A stretch of 54,246 nt of DNA from positions 1 through 54,246 of the forward strand of contig NZ_CAKJTJ010000027.1 in NCBI RefSeq assembly GCF_917563925.1, read 5' to 3'. The DNA is from Sutcliffiella rhizosphaerae (lineage in GTDB: Bacteria; Bacillota; Bacilli; Bacillales; Bacillaceae_I). The notes beneath the pieces are model-generated. The model searched no databases and was not told where the DNA came from. It saw only the letters and a program-made list of their open reading frames with translations. Shown here one piece after another: positions 1 to 8,006 of this stretch. Each line of letters starts with the position of its first letter. Positions within the stretch are counted from its first letter, which is position 1. Position numbers and translations under genes: made by a program.

Positions 1-850
1 AGAGTATTTTTGCTCGAAAACGCTGAAAGCTTCTAAAACCAAAAGCGTTCCGTTTCATAACTTTCGTTAAGTTGTTAATCCCCTCTAAAAAGCCGTTGGA
101 ATAGTTATAGCTAAAGCTATTAAATATCTCTATCTGCCAGTTTTTTAGTGTCTGGACAGCCTTTGCGAATTCGGCCACAATGACCGGCTTTCCAAGCGCC
201 TGCTGAACAGTCGCCTTAAAGGAGTGGCTCATGTCCATGACCACTACTTCCACCTTGGCACCGAACTTTCGAAGATAATGCTTAATGGTATTTTTATAGC
301 GGTTTGGAAGAATATCAATTGGTTCTTTCGTTATTCCATTGGCGATGATGAGCTGGTACTTTCCCTCTCTCGTGTCCCCTTTATACTCCTCAATTGCGAT
401 GACTTTCGGCAGCTCTTTTGCTTCTTCATTTACCGTACTCTCCGCCAATTGGTCAAACCTTCTGACTACCGTGGACGAAGAAGCCCCATACACTTCCGCC
501 GTTTCTTTAAAGGTTTTCCCTTTAATACTGCGGATTTTAATTGCCTGATTTAATTCCACGGATAGACGCTGATACCGTTTCACAAGAGGGGGTTTCTCGG
601 CGAACTTTTTTCCACACTCGCAGACATAACGGCGCTTTCTGTAGAAAAGCAGCGTCTGCCTTTCGAATATTTTTAAATGCTTGATTTTCTGTACTCGATA
701 GTCATGAATTTTTTCTGTGGGTGACTTACATAATGGGCAAAGATGGGGTTTTACAGGCATTTCTACATGTATAGTGAGCTTTTCCTCCACTTCCTCCAAT
801 TTCATCACGTTCACTTCTTCAAATCCTGGGAGCTTTATGTTAGAATTCAT
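1..850 (-). pseudogene. tnp: ISL3-family transposase, internally deleted (N-terminal 283 codons)
   Basis: The frame opens at ATG 848..850, runs leftward through base 1 and continues at 54165 to a TAG at 54125..54127, giving 296 residues on the circle. The N-terminus has the family's zinc-ribbon cysteines (CPLC and CEC) and a helix-turn-helix. The DDE domain shows VVVMDMSHSF and, near the end, NGFLEGINN. Full-length relatives recalled from memory are about 410 residues, with a long stretch (starting DRFHFCRY) between those motifs. Here GKPVIVA joins directly to EFAKAVQTLKNWQ, so roughly 110-120 residues are missing in frame. The usual AIDEYKGD also reads AIEEYKGD, losing a probable catalytic Asp. 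It is very likely inactive. Confidence 0.85.
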
Positions 851-970
851 TATGCACGTATCTCCAATCTATACTTGTTTCTCGACAATTCAAGTATATT
901 AGACTGGGTGATTACGTGCATTTTTTATGTCTTCCAATTGTGTAGGAACCCCAACATTTATTATAGAACC
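1..970 (-). mobile_element. ISL3-family insertion sequence, part left of the circular join
   Basis: This is the larger part of one IS; the rest is 54082..54165, giving about 1,054 bp on the circle. The terminal inverted repeats are read at 949..970 (reverse strand) and 54082..54103. Both start GGTTCTA and share AAATGTTGGGGT, about 18 of 22 bases. The flanking octamers are CTAAAATA (971..978) and CTAAAAAA (54074..54081), an 8-bp target duplication with one mismatch. The family is recognised from the transposase. Intact relatives are about 1.4 kb, so this copy is short because of a deletion inside its gene. Confidence 0.85.
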
Positions 971-1344
971 CTAAAATAAAAATGTTAATATTAGCTGGGG
1001 CAGTTGCAACAAGCATTGCAGTTCCCACATCAGCTTCCGCTGATACTCCTTATAATACTGTTCTTGATCCAGGTCAAACGAAGGAAATTGCTCGGGAAGC
1101 TATTTGGGGAAATGCAAAGCTACAAGGTACTCAAAATCCTATATATTCAGGTGGTGGTAATGGGGTGTCTTATATTATTGAAGATACTTCAGGCAATCAA
1201 CATACAGTGAGAACTTGTTATTGCAACCGTGTTGAATTCGACTTTAATCTAAATTCTCTTGGAAAAACATTTGTTGTAAAAGCGAAGAATTTATACAAAG
1301 GAACAAGAGTTGCTGTTAGAATAATAGGAACTTTCATTGATTAA
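971..1344 (+). pseudogene. Small secreted protein, 3' part cut off by the IS
   Basis: An open frame carries most of a signal peptide ending in SASA followed by a mature part starting DTPYNTVLDPGQ. It is a clear paralogue of the intact gene at 3835..4224: both mature parts begin DT.YNT.L.PG with alternating hydrophobic strands. Codons 973..981 read KIK, just as KIK follows the start in the paralogue. The missing 5' end, with ribosome site and TTG start, lies across the IS at 54064..54081. Removing the IS and one copy of the octamer restores an in-frame gene of about 127 residues. An in-frame ATG at 982 has no ribosome site, and the IS has displaced the promoter, so expression is doubtful. Function is unknown. 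Confidence 0.75.
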
Positions 1345-1640
1345 TTTGTCAGTAATCAAGTACCTATTTGATGCTGACAATAAATAGGTTAGTGTTCTTA
1401 TTCGACATAAACTTTTTATTTGAAATAACCTAACATAAAAAACGTAAATTTTAGCAATAGCATAGAAGAAAAAAGACGAAGACTGGTAACATTAACATAA
1501 TTACCAATTTAGTAGGCAAATCTTATTTCTTTAAATATGCCGTTCCATAGTCGTTGAATGGTTAAGGGCATCCAAGACGCTTAGTTTTTGATTAATTTTT
1601 CACTTACAATGTGTACGATACAAAAATATTATTCTAAAGA
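1345..1640. other. Intergenic, no gene seen
   Basis: AT-rich sequence after the split secreted-protein gene. It has a weak inverted repeat at its start (TGTCAG... paired with CTGACA around 1347..1381). No open frame with a ribosome site was found. Confidence 0.4.
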
Positions 1641-1696
1641 AAAATCTGAACTAATTCATTATTCTATTACAGTATGTTGAATTAGTTCGGATTTTT
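1641..1696. terminator. Bidirectional hairpin terminator
   Basis: The arm AATCTGAACTAATTCA pairs with TGAATTAGTTCGGATT (one G-T pair) around an 18-base loop. It has A-rich sequence before and a T-run after, so it can act on either strand. It separates the secreted-protein remnant from the convergent lipoprotein gene. Confidence 0.7.
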
Positions 1697-1821
1697 TCTA
1701 ACCATATATATATATATATGGTTCTGACTTACCCTAGGTATGCAGAACCTTATAATATATAGCCTAAAAGATATTGTTTTCTTCTATCCTTTTAAAATGA
1801 ATATTAATAATGATTTCCCTT

Positions 1822-3045
1822 TTAATTTATGCTTTCTTCATATTCAATAAGTAAATCATTTAAGTTTCCATCCCCACTAAGATAACGATCAAAAATTTTA
1901 GCTCCTACAGCTTCAATTTCTCTAACTCTTTCTCCCTCAAAAGGAGGAATACTCGATAGAGCACCAGGTTGCATATATGCAGCTGAAAGGTCAACATCAT
2001 ATTTTTCCATAAATATAGACTTTATTTCGTTATCCCAATAACTTGGAAACATTTCAGAATTTACCAAAGAAACGGCAAATTCCTTTCCATGAATATATTC
2101 TAAAAATTTAACAGCGTTATCATTTTTGCTATATGATGATAGAATAAACATAGTATCTGTATAAGCACTTCCACCTTTATTCTCTTCAAACACAGGTGTT
2201 TCCACTATTCCCCATTTAGATATATCAACATCACTTGAATAATACTTAAGAATTTCTGTATCAATTAATTGACCAATAGGGAAAATAGACATAGCTACTT
2301 CTCCTTTGATAAACTCTTCAGTCGTTACTTTCTCATTTTCTTTATAAATATCTGCAAATATTTTCCAAAACTTTCTATTAACTTCGTTATTTACGACTGC
2401 TTTTCCACCAATATTTTCAATCCTATCTATCGGATCAGCTAAACCTTGGATCATATAAAAATAATCACTGTTTGTTGTGGCATAACCTAACGTCAAACCT
2501 TTATATTCTGAGGTATTGTTTATTTTATTTGCTATAGTTAAAAGCTCTTCCCATTTTAAACTATCTTGGGGTTGTTCCATATTTAACTCTTCGAAAATAT
2601 CTTTATTGTATACTAATACATTATTTTGAAACATAGGCGTAAGACCATAAATATTATCATTTCCTGCTTTTTTTATAGGTGTCATTACAGCGGGAGCTAT
2701 GTTGTTTAATATGCTTTCATCTAAAAGTCCATTAAGTTGTTTAATATTCCCTTCATCAACAATTCCCTGCAGGTAGTAATTAGGAAATCCATAAACAATA
2801 TCAACGTCCTTATTCTCTTTAATATAATTGTTAATAACATCATCTAAATTATGCCAATGTTGATCTACTTCATCAATACTTGAGAGTATAGAACGAATTT
2901 CAACATCTTGATTATATTCATTCATATAAATAGAGTTTTCAAAATCCTCTGGAAAAATTGTAGCAATTACTACAGGTTTTGTTTCTGGTGTGCAAGCCGT
3001 AAGTAGAAGAAAAAGTATTACTAAAAAACTGTATTTTTTTAACAT
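1822..3045 (-). CDS. Extracellular solute-binding lipoprotein (ABC family 1)
   Basis: A secreted lipoprotein of about 407 residues. It has a signal peptide ending in the lipobox LLLTAC, then the two-lobed fold of MalE-type binding proteins (phrases such as GLTPMFQNNVLVYNKDIF and the stretch around WEELL are typical). Such proteins normally deliver sugars or peptides to an ABC permease, but no permease or ATPase partner lies nearby. ATG 3043..3045 gives a compact signal peptide; an in-frame TTG at 3066 would add seven residues and neither start has a good ribosome site. It diverges from the winged-helix regulator at 3160. A ligand-sensing role for that regulator is possible but is inference only. 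Ligand unknown. Confidence 0.8.
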   Translation of the reverse strand: MLKKYSFLVILFLLLTACTPETKPVVIATIFPEDFENSIYMNEYNQDVEIRSILSSIDEVDQHWHNLDDVINNYIKENKDVDIVYGFPNYYLQGIVDEGNIKQLNGLLDESILNNIAPAVMTPIKKAGNDNIYGLTPMFQNNVLVYNKDIFEELNMEQPQDSLKWEELLTIANKINNTSEYKGLTLGYATTNSDYFYMIQGLADPIDRIENIGGKAVVNNEVNRKFWKIFADIYKENEKVTTEEFIKGEVAMSIFPIGQLIDTEILKYYSSDVDISKWGIVETPVFEENKGGSAYTDTMFILSSYSKNDNAVKFLEYIHGKEFAVSLVNSEMFPSYWDNEIKSIFMEKYDVDLSAAYMQPGALSSIPPFEGERVREIEAVGAKIFDRYLSGDGNLNDLLIEYEESIN

Positions 3046-3159
3046 AAAACTACACTTCACTTTCAATATTTTTTAGAGTATGATTAAGGAACGATTTGTA
3101 TATTTTTACATTAAAGTAAGTTTTTGAGTTAATACAAATACATATATAAGGGGTAAAAA

Positions 3160-3771
3160 ATGAGTCAATATATTTCTGTACTTACCACTAATACAAATTT
3201 GTTTAAATTACTGGAAACCTTCTACTCCAAATTAAATTTAAAATTAATATTTGAAATAGAAAGTTCTTTAGAGGATAAAGATTGTTTACTATTGCTCTGG
3301 GATTACACCTGTTTTAAAGATCTTTTTAATATTTCACACTGTAATAGTAAACCAGTAATACTACTTAATAACTCTGATAACATTATTACAACCTGTACAA
3401 GTTTAATAAATTTACATGCTGTGTTTAATAATTATCCAACTGTCAATAGGGATTTTTATAGATTAAATAATAATGTTGTTTTTTCTATAGAGAAACATTG
3501 CATAATAGCTGGAAATACAACTTATATGCTTACTAATTTAGAATTCAGATTATTATACTATCTATTAAAACTAGAAAATAAATTTGTTAGTACCGAAACG
3601 TTATTAGAAAAGTTAGATTTATTTTCACCTTCTTCTTTATATGTATGCATAAAAAAATTAAGAGAAAAAATAGAAATAAATGTTCAAACACCTACATTAC
3701 TAATTTATCATAAAAACAAAGGATACTGCCTAAAAATTGACAATATTAACAAAAATTTAGTTTACTCTTAA
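3160..3771 (+). CDS. OmpR/PhoB-type winged-helix regulator with degenerate receiver
   Basis: A protein of 203 residues. The C-terminal ~90 residues form an OmpR-type effector domain (TNLEFRLLYYLL, the recognition region KKLREKIE, and the wing ending NKGYCLKI). The N-terminal ~110 residues have the size of a receiver domain, but the phospho-acceptor motif is not convincing and no histidine kinase is encoded in the window. AGGGGT lies seven bases before the ATG. The next gene, encoding a secreted protein, starts about 60 bases after its stop, so the two probably share a transcript. Regulation by phosphorylation is doubtful. Confidence 0.7.
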   Translation: MSQYISVLTTNTNLFKLLETFYSKLNLKLIFEIESSLEDKDCLLLLWDYTCFKDLFNISHCNSKPVILLNNSDNIITTCTSLINLHAVFNNYPTVNRDFYRLNNNVVFSIEKHCIIAGNTTYMLTNLEFRLLYYLLKLENKFVSTETLLEKLDLFSPSSLYVCIKKLREKIEINVQTPTLLIYHKNKGYCLKIDNINKNLVYS

Positions 3772-3834
3772 TTGTTTTCTATTTCTCCTGTGCTATTAGT
3801 GTATTACTCTAGTAATATAAGGAGGTGGAAAAAA

Positions 3835-4224
3835 TTGAAAAAACAAACTAAAATAAAATCCCTACTCATTGCTATTGCATTAATATTAGGTTTCTCTAGT
3901 TTTCCAGCTGGAGCTTCAGCAGATACTGCATATAACACAACTCTTAACCCTGGAGAACAAAAACAACTTGCACGAGAATATATTATTGGTGGTGGTTCTG
4001 TAGTTGGAAACCAACAAAATGTTTTCTCTGGAGGTAACCGCGGAGTACAGTATGTTATCCAAGACGGTAGTGGAAACAACATAAAAGTGGAAAACCATTA
4101 CAATGTTACTGTTAATATTACTTTTGATGCTGGATTGCTTGGAAAGTTTATTTCACTTATAGCAAGAAACCTTAATAGAGGTTCAAGTGACGCAGTGAAA
4201 GTAACTGGAACACTTAAAGATTAA
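3835..4224 (+). CDS. Small secreted protein of unknown function
   Basis: A 129-residue protein with a TTG start at 3835, chosen because a strong AAGGAGGTG lies seven bases before it and the resulting signal peptide (KK..TKIK, hydrophobic core, GASA cleavage site) is well formed. The mature part of about 98 residues starts DTAYNTTLNPGEQ and is rich in Gly, Asn and alternating Val/Ile, suggesting a small beta-sandwich. It has no cysteine pairs or catalytic motif I recognise. Its paralogue at 971..1344 has the same architecture and start signals but was broken by the IS. It lies downstream of a winged-helix regulator. It could be a secreted effector, bacteriocin-like protein or surface-exclusion factor; none is supported directly. 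Confidence 0.7.
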   Translation: MKKQTKIKSLLIAIALILGFSSFPAGASADTAYNTTLNPGEQKQLAREYIIGGGSVVGNQQNVFSGGNRGVQYVIQDGSGNNIKVENHYNVTVNITFDAGLLGKFISLIARNLNRGSSDAVKVTGTLKD

Positions 4225-4264
4225 TACTAAGACGAGACTAGACAAAGCCTAGTCTAAAATAAAT

Positions 4265-4309
4265 AAAAAGGTTCATATTATCATTTACGATAATAAGGAC
4301 CTTTTTTTA
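4265..4309 (+). terminator. Rho-independent terminator
   Basis: AAAAAGGT.C.TATTATC pairs with GATAATA.G.ACCTTTTT around a short loop and is followed by a T-run. It ends the secreted-protein transcript. Confidence 0.8.
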
Positions 4310-4662
4310 TATTTATATACAAATTCAAACCCCTTAATAGCGTTAGTATTTCTTTATTACCCGTACCATTTTCCTTACCAACTTGAGGTGAAAAACAAAT
4401 TCCTATTAAGTAAACTCATCTGTCTAAGATATGCTTTATACCTTCCTATAGCCCCCTTATTTTTCTTTAGTACAAGTAAAAGGAAAAAGATATGACATAA
4501 TTTCCACACTGTGAATAATTATTAAAAACCTTCAATTAGTCCAAGAAATGATTATTATATAAATTTGGGCAAAAAACCTAAACCTTTTTTTAAGTAATCT
4601 CGTTCTAAGTTTAAAGGAAAAGTATTCTTTGTACTAAATTATAGTTAGGGAAAGGAGAAAAC
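4310..4662. other. Intergenic, no gene seen
   Basis: AT-rich non-coding sequence between the terminator and a small downstream gene. No recognisable element was found. Confidence 0.3.
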
Positions 4663-4812
4663 ATGCACTTACCCTTAAATGAAATTGAACTTCGAAAGCT
4701 AGAAAAAGAACTAGCGGTAATATTAAAGAAAAACACTTCTACGAAATTAAGTGTTTTGAAAATTGAGGATTCCAAAAACTTTGCCAAAACACTATTTAAA
4801 TATCTCAAATAA
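4663..4812 (+). CDS. Small hypothetical protein (49 residues)
   Basis: ATG preceded by AAAGGAG at a good distance opens a 49-residue frame, mostly helical and charged (for example IELRKLEKELAVILKK), with no signal peptide or membrane segment. It could be a small DNA- or protein-binding factor upstream of the partition locus. No family is recognised. The ribosome site and coding composition make it a plausible real gene. Confidence 0.45.
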   Translation: MHLPLNEIELRKLEKELAVILKKNTSTKLSVLKIEDSKNFAKTLFKYLK

Positions 4813-5021
4813 AAGGGGGCCTATAAATTTATATTTATCTGTATTTTACATAATGGACAGGTAAGTGATTCAGGGAGTTATGGTCTTTGGAACTAATCCT
4901 AGGGCATTTTTGACATAGCTCCCTCATTTCATGCTGAAATGTTTTTTTATTTTAAGGATATTGTAATAGCTATCAAGCTACAGATCCTAAACACAAACTT
5001 TGGTAAAATAAATATTAAAAA

Positions 5022-5110
5022 TGCTAGTAATATTACTATTAACAATAATTACACTATTTCTAGTAATATAAGTGATAGTATTAATTATAGAAATAAAATT
5101 AATACTAATA
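5022..5110. repeat. TAGTA-type iterons upstream of parA (candidate parS site 1)
   Basis: Five copies of TAGTA or its complement TACTA lie within 90 bases, at 5025, 5034, 5061, 5076 and 5103, in very AT-rich DNA. Pheromone plasmids such as pAD1 have iterons of the type TAGTARRR beside their ParA/small-ParB genes; that comparison is from memory. A matching cluster lies on the other side of the par genes at 7530..7590. Confidence 0.5.
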
Positions 5111-5209
5111 CAATTATTATTAACTTCTTTCATATTATTGATGAATCCCCTCCATAAACGTGCTATCATTTAATTAACTTACGCTAGATAATTGATAGGA
5201 GGAGAATAT

Positions 5210-5998
5210 ATGACAGCCAAAATAGTTACATTTGGAATTTCAAAAGGCGGTTGTTCTAAATCAACTTCAAGTGGGATTACCGCACATATTCTTAGTAAAA
5301 CTGACAAGGTATTAGCAATTGATCTTGATGGACAAGGAAACCTTACAAGCTTTTTAACTGGTGAATACGATATCTGTAATGCATTTCAAAACAAAACCAT
5401 TTTAGAAGGAATTATAGAAGGTGATGTACGCCCGTACATAATTAACATCAAACACAATCTTAGTCTAGTACCATCAAATGATTTTTTAGCGACACTATCC
5501 AGGCATTTTTACCAGAAGAAAATGGATTATCAAGCATTGGAAAAAGCCTTGGAACCTGTGATGGAAGACTATGATTGGATTATTATAGATACGCCACCAG
5601 CTTTAGGTGAACAAACAGTTTTACCACTTTGCGCTAAATCACCTGCCGGAAGTTATGCAGTCATAATGTTTGATGGTTCTATGTTTGCATATTTCGCCAT
5701 TCAAAAGTTTTTAGATATTATTGAAGCTTCACAGGAAAGGCATAATCCTGAACTAGAAGTGGCCGGAATCCTTTTCAGTTTGATAGATTCACGAGCCAAA
5801 GAAAATGAACCTATGAAAGAGTCCGTTGATGAGGAATATCCCAACATGGCCTTTAAATCTATTATTAAAAGAAGAGCTTCTACTAGAAGGCTAGCTCTAG
5901 AAGGTTTTGAGAATAACAGTGAATTAGACAATGCACTTGAATTTTACGTACCTTTTGTAGAGGAGTTGAAACTTCGTGTCCAAAAACAACAAAATTAA
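5210..5998 (+). CDS. parA: ParA-family partition ATPase
   Basis: A 262-residue P-loop ATPase that segregates plasmid copies. It has a deviant Walker A KGGCSKST (residues 12-19), AIDLDGQGN (36-44) and the Walker B region IIIDTPPALG (about 124-133), as in ParA/Soj/PrgP-type proteins, without an N-terminal DNA-binding domain. ATG 5210 is preferred over the in-frame TTG at 5192 because AGGAGG lies just before it. The 3' end overlaps the parB start by 23 bases, indicating translational coupling. Iterons lie upstream. Confidence 0.9.
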   Translation: MTAKIVTFGISKGGCSKSTSSGITAHILSKTDKVLAIDLDGQGNLTSFLTGEYDICNAFQNKTILEGIIEGDVRPYIINIKHNLSLVPSNDFLATLSRHFYQKKMDYQALEKALEPVMEDYDWIIIDTPPALGEQTVLPLCAKSPAGSYAVIMFDGSMFAYFAIQKFLDIIEASQERHNPELEVAGILFSLIDSRAKENEPMKESVDEEYPNMAFKSIIKRRASTRRLALEGFENNSELDNALEFYVPFVEELKLRVQKQQN

Positions 5999-6410
5999 AG
6001 ATAAGATTAATTCTAAAAAAAATAATTCAGCAGCTCATGTTTTTATGAATGATTATGATTTTGAAGATAGCAATAACGATAGTAAAGATGCTAGCAAAAA
6101 TAATAACGAAAACAACGTAAATTCTAATGATGACAATGCTAGCAAACATGGTGCCGAAACTAATGACCATGAGACTGATAACCATACTATTAATGGTACT
6201 ATCGCAAATCTTCTGAGTGAAGATTCAGACGAACCTCTAAAAGCGTATGTTGGGTTTTATTTGGATGAAGATGTACATGATGTCCTAAATGATCTAGCTA
6301 AACGCAAAAAGAAAGCTAGTAAAAAGAAAACAAAAGGATATAAATCTAAAATTCTGAATGATATTTTAAGAAGCATTTTTGAGGATAACGGTCTATTAGA
6401 AAAGAAATAA
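5976..6410 (+). CDS. parB: ParB-like ribbon-helix-helix centromere-binding protein
   Basis: A 144-residue protein with a GTG start inside the 3' end of parA. Residues about 15-75 are low complexity, rich in Asn, Asp and Ser. The C-terminal ~60 residues (starting LKAYVGFYLDEDVHDVLNDL, then a lysine-rich loop and a final helix) look like a ribbon-helix-helix domain of the kind in PrgO/RepC-type small ParB proteins. It would bind the TAGTA iterons and stimulate ParA. Two decayed copies follow at about 6752..7062 and 7080..7510. Confidence 0.8.
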   Translation: MSKNNKIKDKINSKKNNSAAHVFMNDYDFEDSNNDSKDASKNNNENNVNSNDDNASKHGAETNDHETDNHTINGTIANLLSEDSDEPLKAYVGFYLDEDVHDVLNDLAKRKKKASKKKTKGYKSKILNDILRSIFEDNGLLEKK

Positions 6411-6442
6411 ATTGACTATTAAAGTTACATTACTGAAATTTT

Positions 6443-6474
6443 TACCTCCCTAATATTTTAAAGGAGGTTTTTTT
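6443..6474 (+). terminator. Terminator of the parAB operon
   Basis: ACCTCC pairs with GGAGGT across an AT loop and is followed by eight T residues, 30 bases after the parB stop. Confidence 0.75.
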
Positions 6475-6508
6475 TGCTAGTTTTTGATTTATTTTCACTT
6501 TAATTTCA

Positions 6509-6664
6509 ATGGTTCTATTTCTTATTCCCTTTGGCAGACTTTTATTTTGTATATGTAGTGAAGTTTTCGATATAGATATGCTAGGAGTAAAATTAACAAA
6601 TATACTATCAATAATAATAGTACTGGTAGCATCGCTAATAATATTTTGGTATTCTTCTACATGA
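6509..6664 (+). CDS. Possible small membrane protein (51 residues)
   Basis: An ATG-initiated frame with one clear hydrophobic segment (NILSIIIVLVASLIIFWY) near its C-terminus. No good ribosome site precedes the ATG and the local DNA is AT-rich, which favours chance Ile/Leu codons. It lies between the par terminator and the decayed parB copies. Weakly supported. Confidence 0.25.
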   Translation: MVLFLIPFGRLLFCICSEVFDIDMLGVKLTNILSIIIVLVASLIIFWYSST

Positions 6665-6751
6665 AAAATCTCGTCATCCTATAATAATTTCATGGTGGTT
6701 TTGCCCCAAACGATTTAGTAAAGTCAGAATAAGAAAGTAACCCTTTTTAAA

Positions 6752-7062
6752 TTTATATAGTGTAGATGCGTTGCAACTCAGTGTTCAATAATAGCAATAT
6801 TAATATAAAATCAGTTCTAAAAGAACAACTAAGTAATATCAATATAAATAACAATATTAATAGTCATATTGCTAGTAAAAATATTATTAATTAAAACAAT
6901 ACTCACATTAGTAGACATAACACTGAAACTAATGACCATAGCACTGATAACTGCACTATCAATGATGCAATAGCAAATACTCTGAGCGAATATTAAGACT
7001 GACTTTAACAAATTTTGCTGGGGCTGCTCTTAAATGATCTAGTTAAGCGCACAACTAAATAG
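6752..7062 (+). pseudogene. Decayed second copy of parB
   Basis: DNA matching the end of parA and parB can be followed: TGTAGATG.GTTG (as near the parA stop), ACTAATGACCATAGCACTGA (parB has ACTAATGACCATGAGACTGA), GCAAATACTCTGAGCGAA, and AATGATCTAGTTAAGCGC. Stops and deletions break every frame, so no RHH domain can be made. It is the middle unit of a tandem triplication. Confidence 0.65.
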
Positions 7063-7079
7063 CTTTTTTTTTCACTTAT

Positions 7080-7510
7080 ATTTAGTGTAGATGAGTTGAT
7101 ACTTAGTGTTAAAAAACAGCAACAAAAATATATAAAATCAGTTATAAAAAATAAGAATAGTAGCTCATGTTTTATGAATGATTATGATTTATAAAATAAT
7201 AATAACAATAGTAAAATTGATAGCAAAACTAATATTAAAAATAACATTATTTCTAATGATAAAAATACTAATAAATACATTTATTAAAATACTAATCATA
7301 ATAATAATAACATTACTATTAATGGTACCAACAAGTCTTCTCAATAGAGATCTGAACGAACAGTTAAAAACGTATGTTGGATTTTATTTGGGTAAAGATG
7401 TCCATGAGGTCCTGAATGATTTAGCCAAGCGCAAAAAGAAAACAAAAGAGTATATATACAAAATTTCAAATACTAATTCGTCGATTACCATGAAAAAGAC
7501 AATGATTTAA
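7080..7510 (+). pseudogene. Decayed third copy of parB
   Basis: The start repeats the parA end (TTTAGTGTAGATGAGTTG), followed by GCTCATGTTTTATGAATGAT as in parB. After an early stop and frameshift the last third is again readable as an RHH-like segment: LKTYVGFYLGKDVHEVLNDL then AKRKKK, almost identical to intact parB. The reading frame after that diverges. Best explained as a broken duplicate, although a short C-terminal peptide might still be made. Confidence 0.65.
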
Positions 7511-7529
7511 CAACACTTAAATGAAAATA

Positions 7530-7590
7530 TACTATTACTAACATTACTAACAATACTAACAATAATGATAGTAATGTTAGTAGTATTAAC
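7530..7590. repeat. 9-bp iterons downstream of the par genes (candidate parS site 2)
   Basis: Three perfectly phased 9-mers, ATTACTAAC (7534), ATTACTAAC (7543) and AATACTAAC (7552), are followed by inverted copies with TAGTA at 7569, 7578 and 7581. The TACTA/TAGTA core is the same as upstream of parA. Such phased repeats are typical binding sites of RHH ParB proteins. Confidence 0.6.
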
Positions 7591-7903
7591 TTTGTTATTA
7601 AAAATAATGTAAATAATTATAACGAAATCGTCAATAATTATATTAAATACTATTAAGTATATACAAATGAAGATGAGTTTCATCTCATTTGCAGATTAAG
7701 AAATTCCTCATTAAGCCTCTATAATTAAATCCTCATATAATATGGACACACATGTATTTATTAAAGTACAAATAAATAATAGACACTTTTGCTAGCAAAC
7801 TTGTTAATAATGTTAACTTGAACTTCACTTCCTCAGACAACAGAAAACTATTTACTTCAAATACGACACATAACGTTACTAAAAGCCCACAAATCAAATT
7901 AGC
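7591..7903. other. Intergenic, AT-rich
   Basis: It contains one hairpin (CAAATGA.GATGAG pairing with CATC.CATTTG, about 7665..7691) and no frame with a credible ribosome site. Confidence 0.3.
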
Positions 7904-7949
7904 AAAAAGAGACCACAAATTCACTGCAATTTGTTGGTCTCTTTTTCTT
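7904..7949. terminator. Strong bidirectional terminator
   Basis: AAAAAGAGACC.ACAAATT pairs with AATTTGTTGGTCTCTTTTT around a six-base loop, with A and T tracts on both sides. It serves the leftward signal peptidase gene and isolates the par region. Confidence 0.8.
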
Positions 7950-8006
7950 ACATTTTACTGTGACAGGTATCAGATCCTGTTATACAATATCAAGTTTGTT
8001 TTATAT

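Noticed and set aside
224-979. Several plus-strand frames inside the IS
   Set aside because: They are antisense to the continuous transposase frame and have no ribosome sites.
7733-7924. 63-codon hydrophobic reverse frame resembling a small membrane protein
   Set aside because: Starts inside the terminator hairpin without a ribosome site; AT-rich DNA easily gives Leu/Ile/Phe runs.
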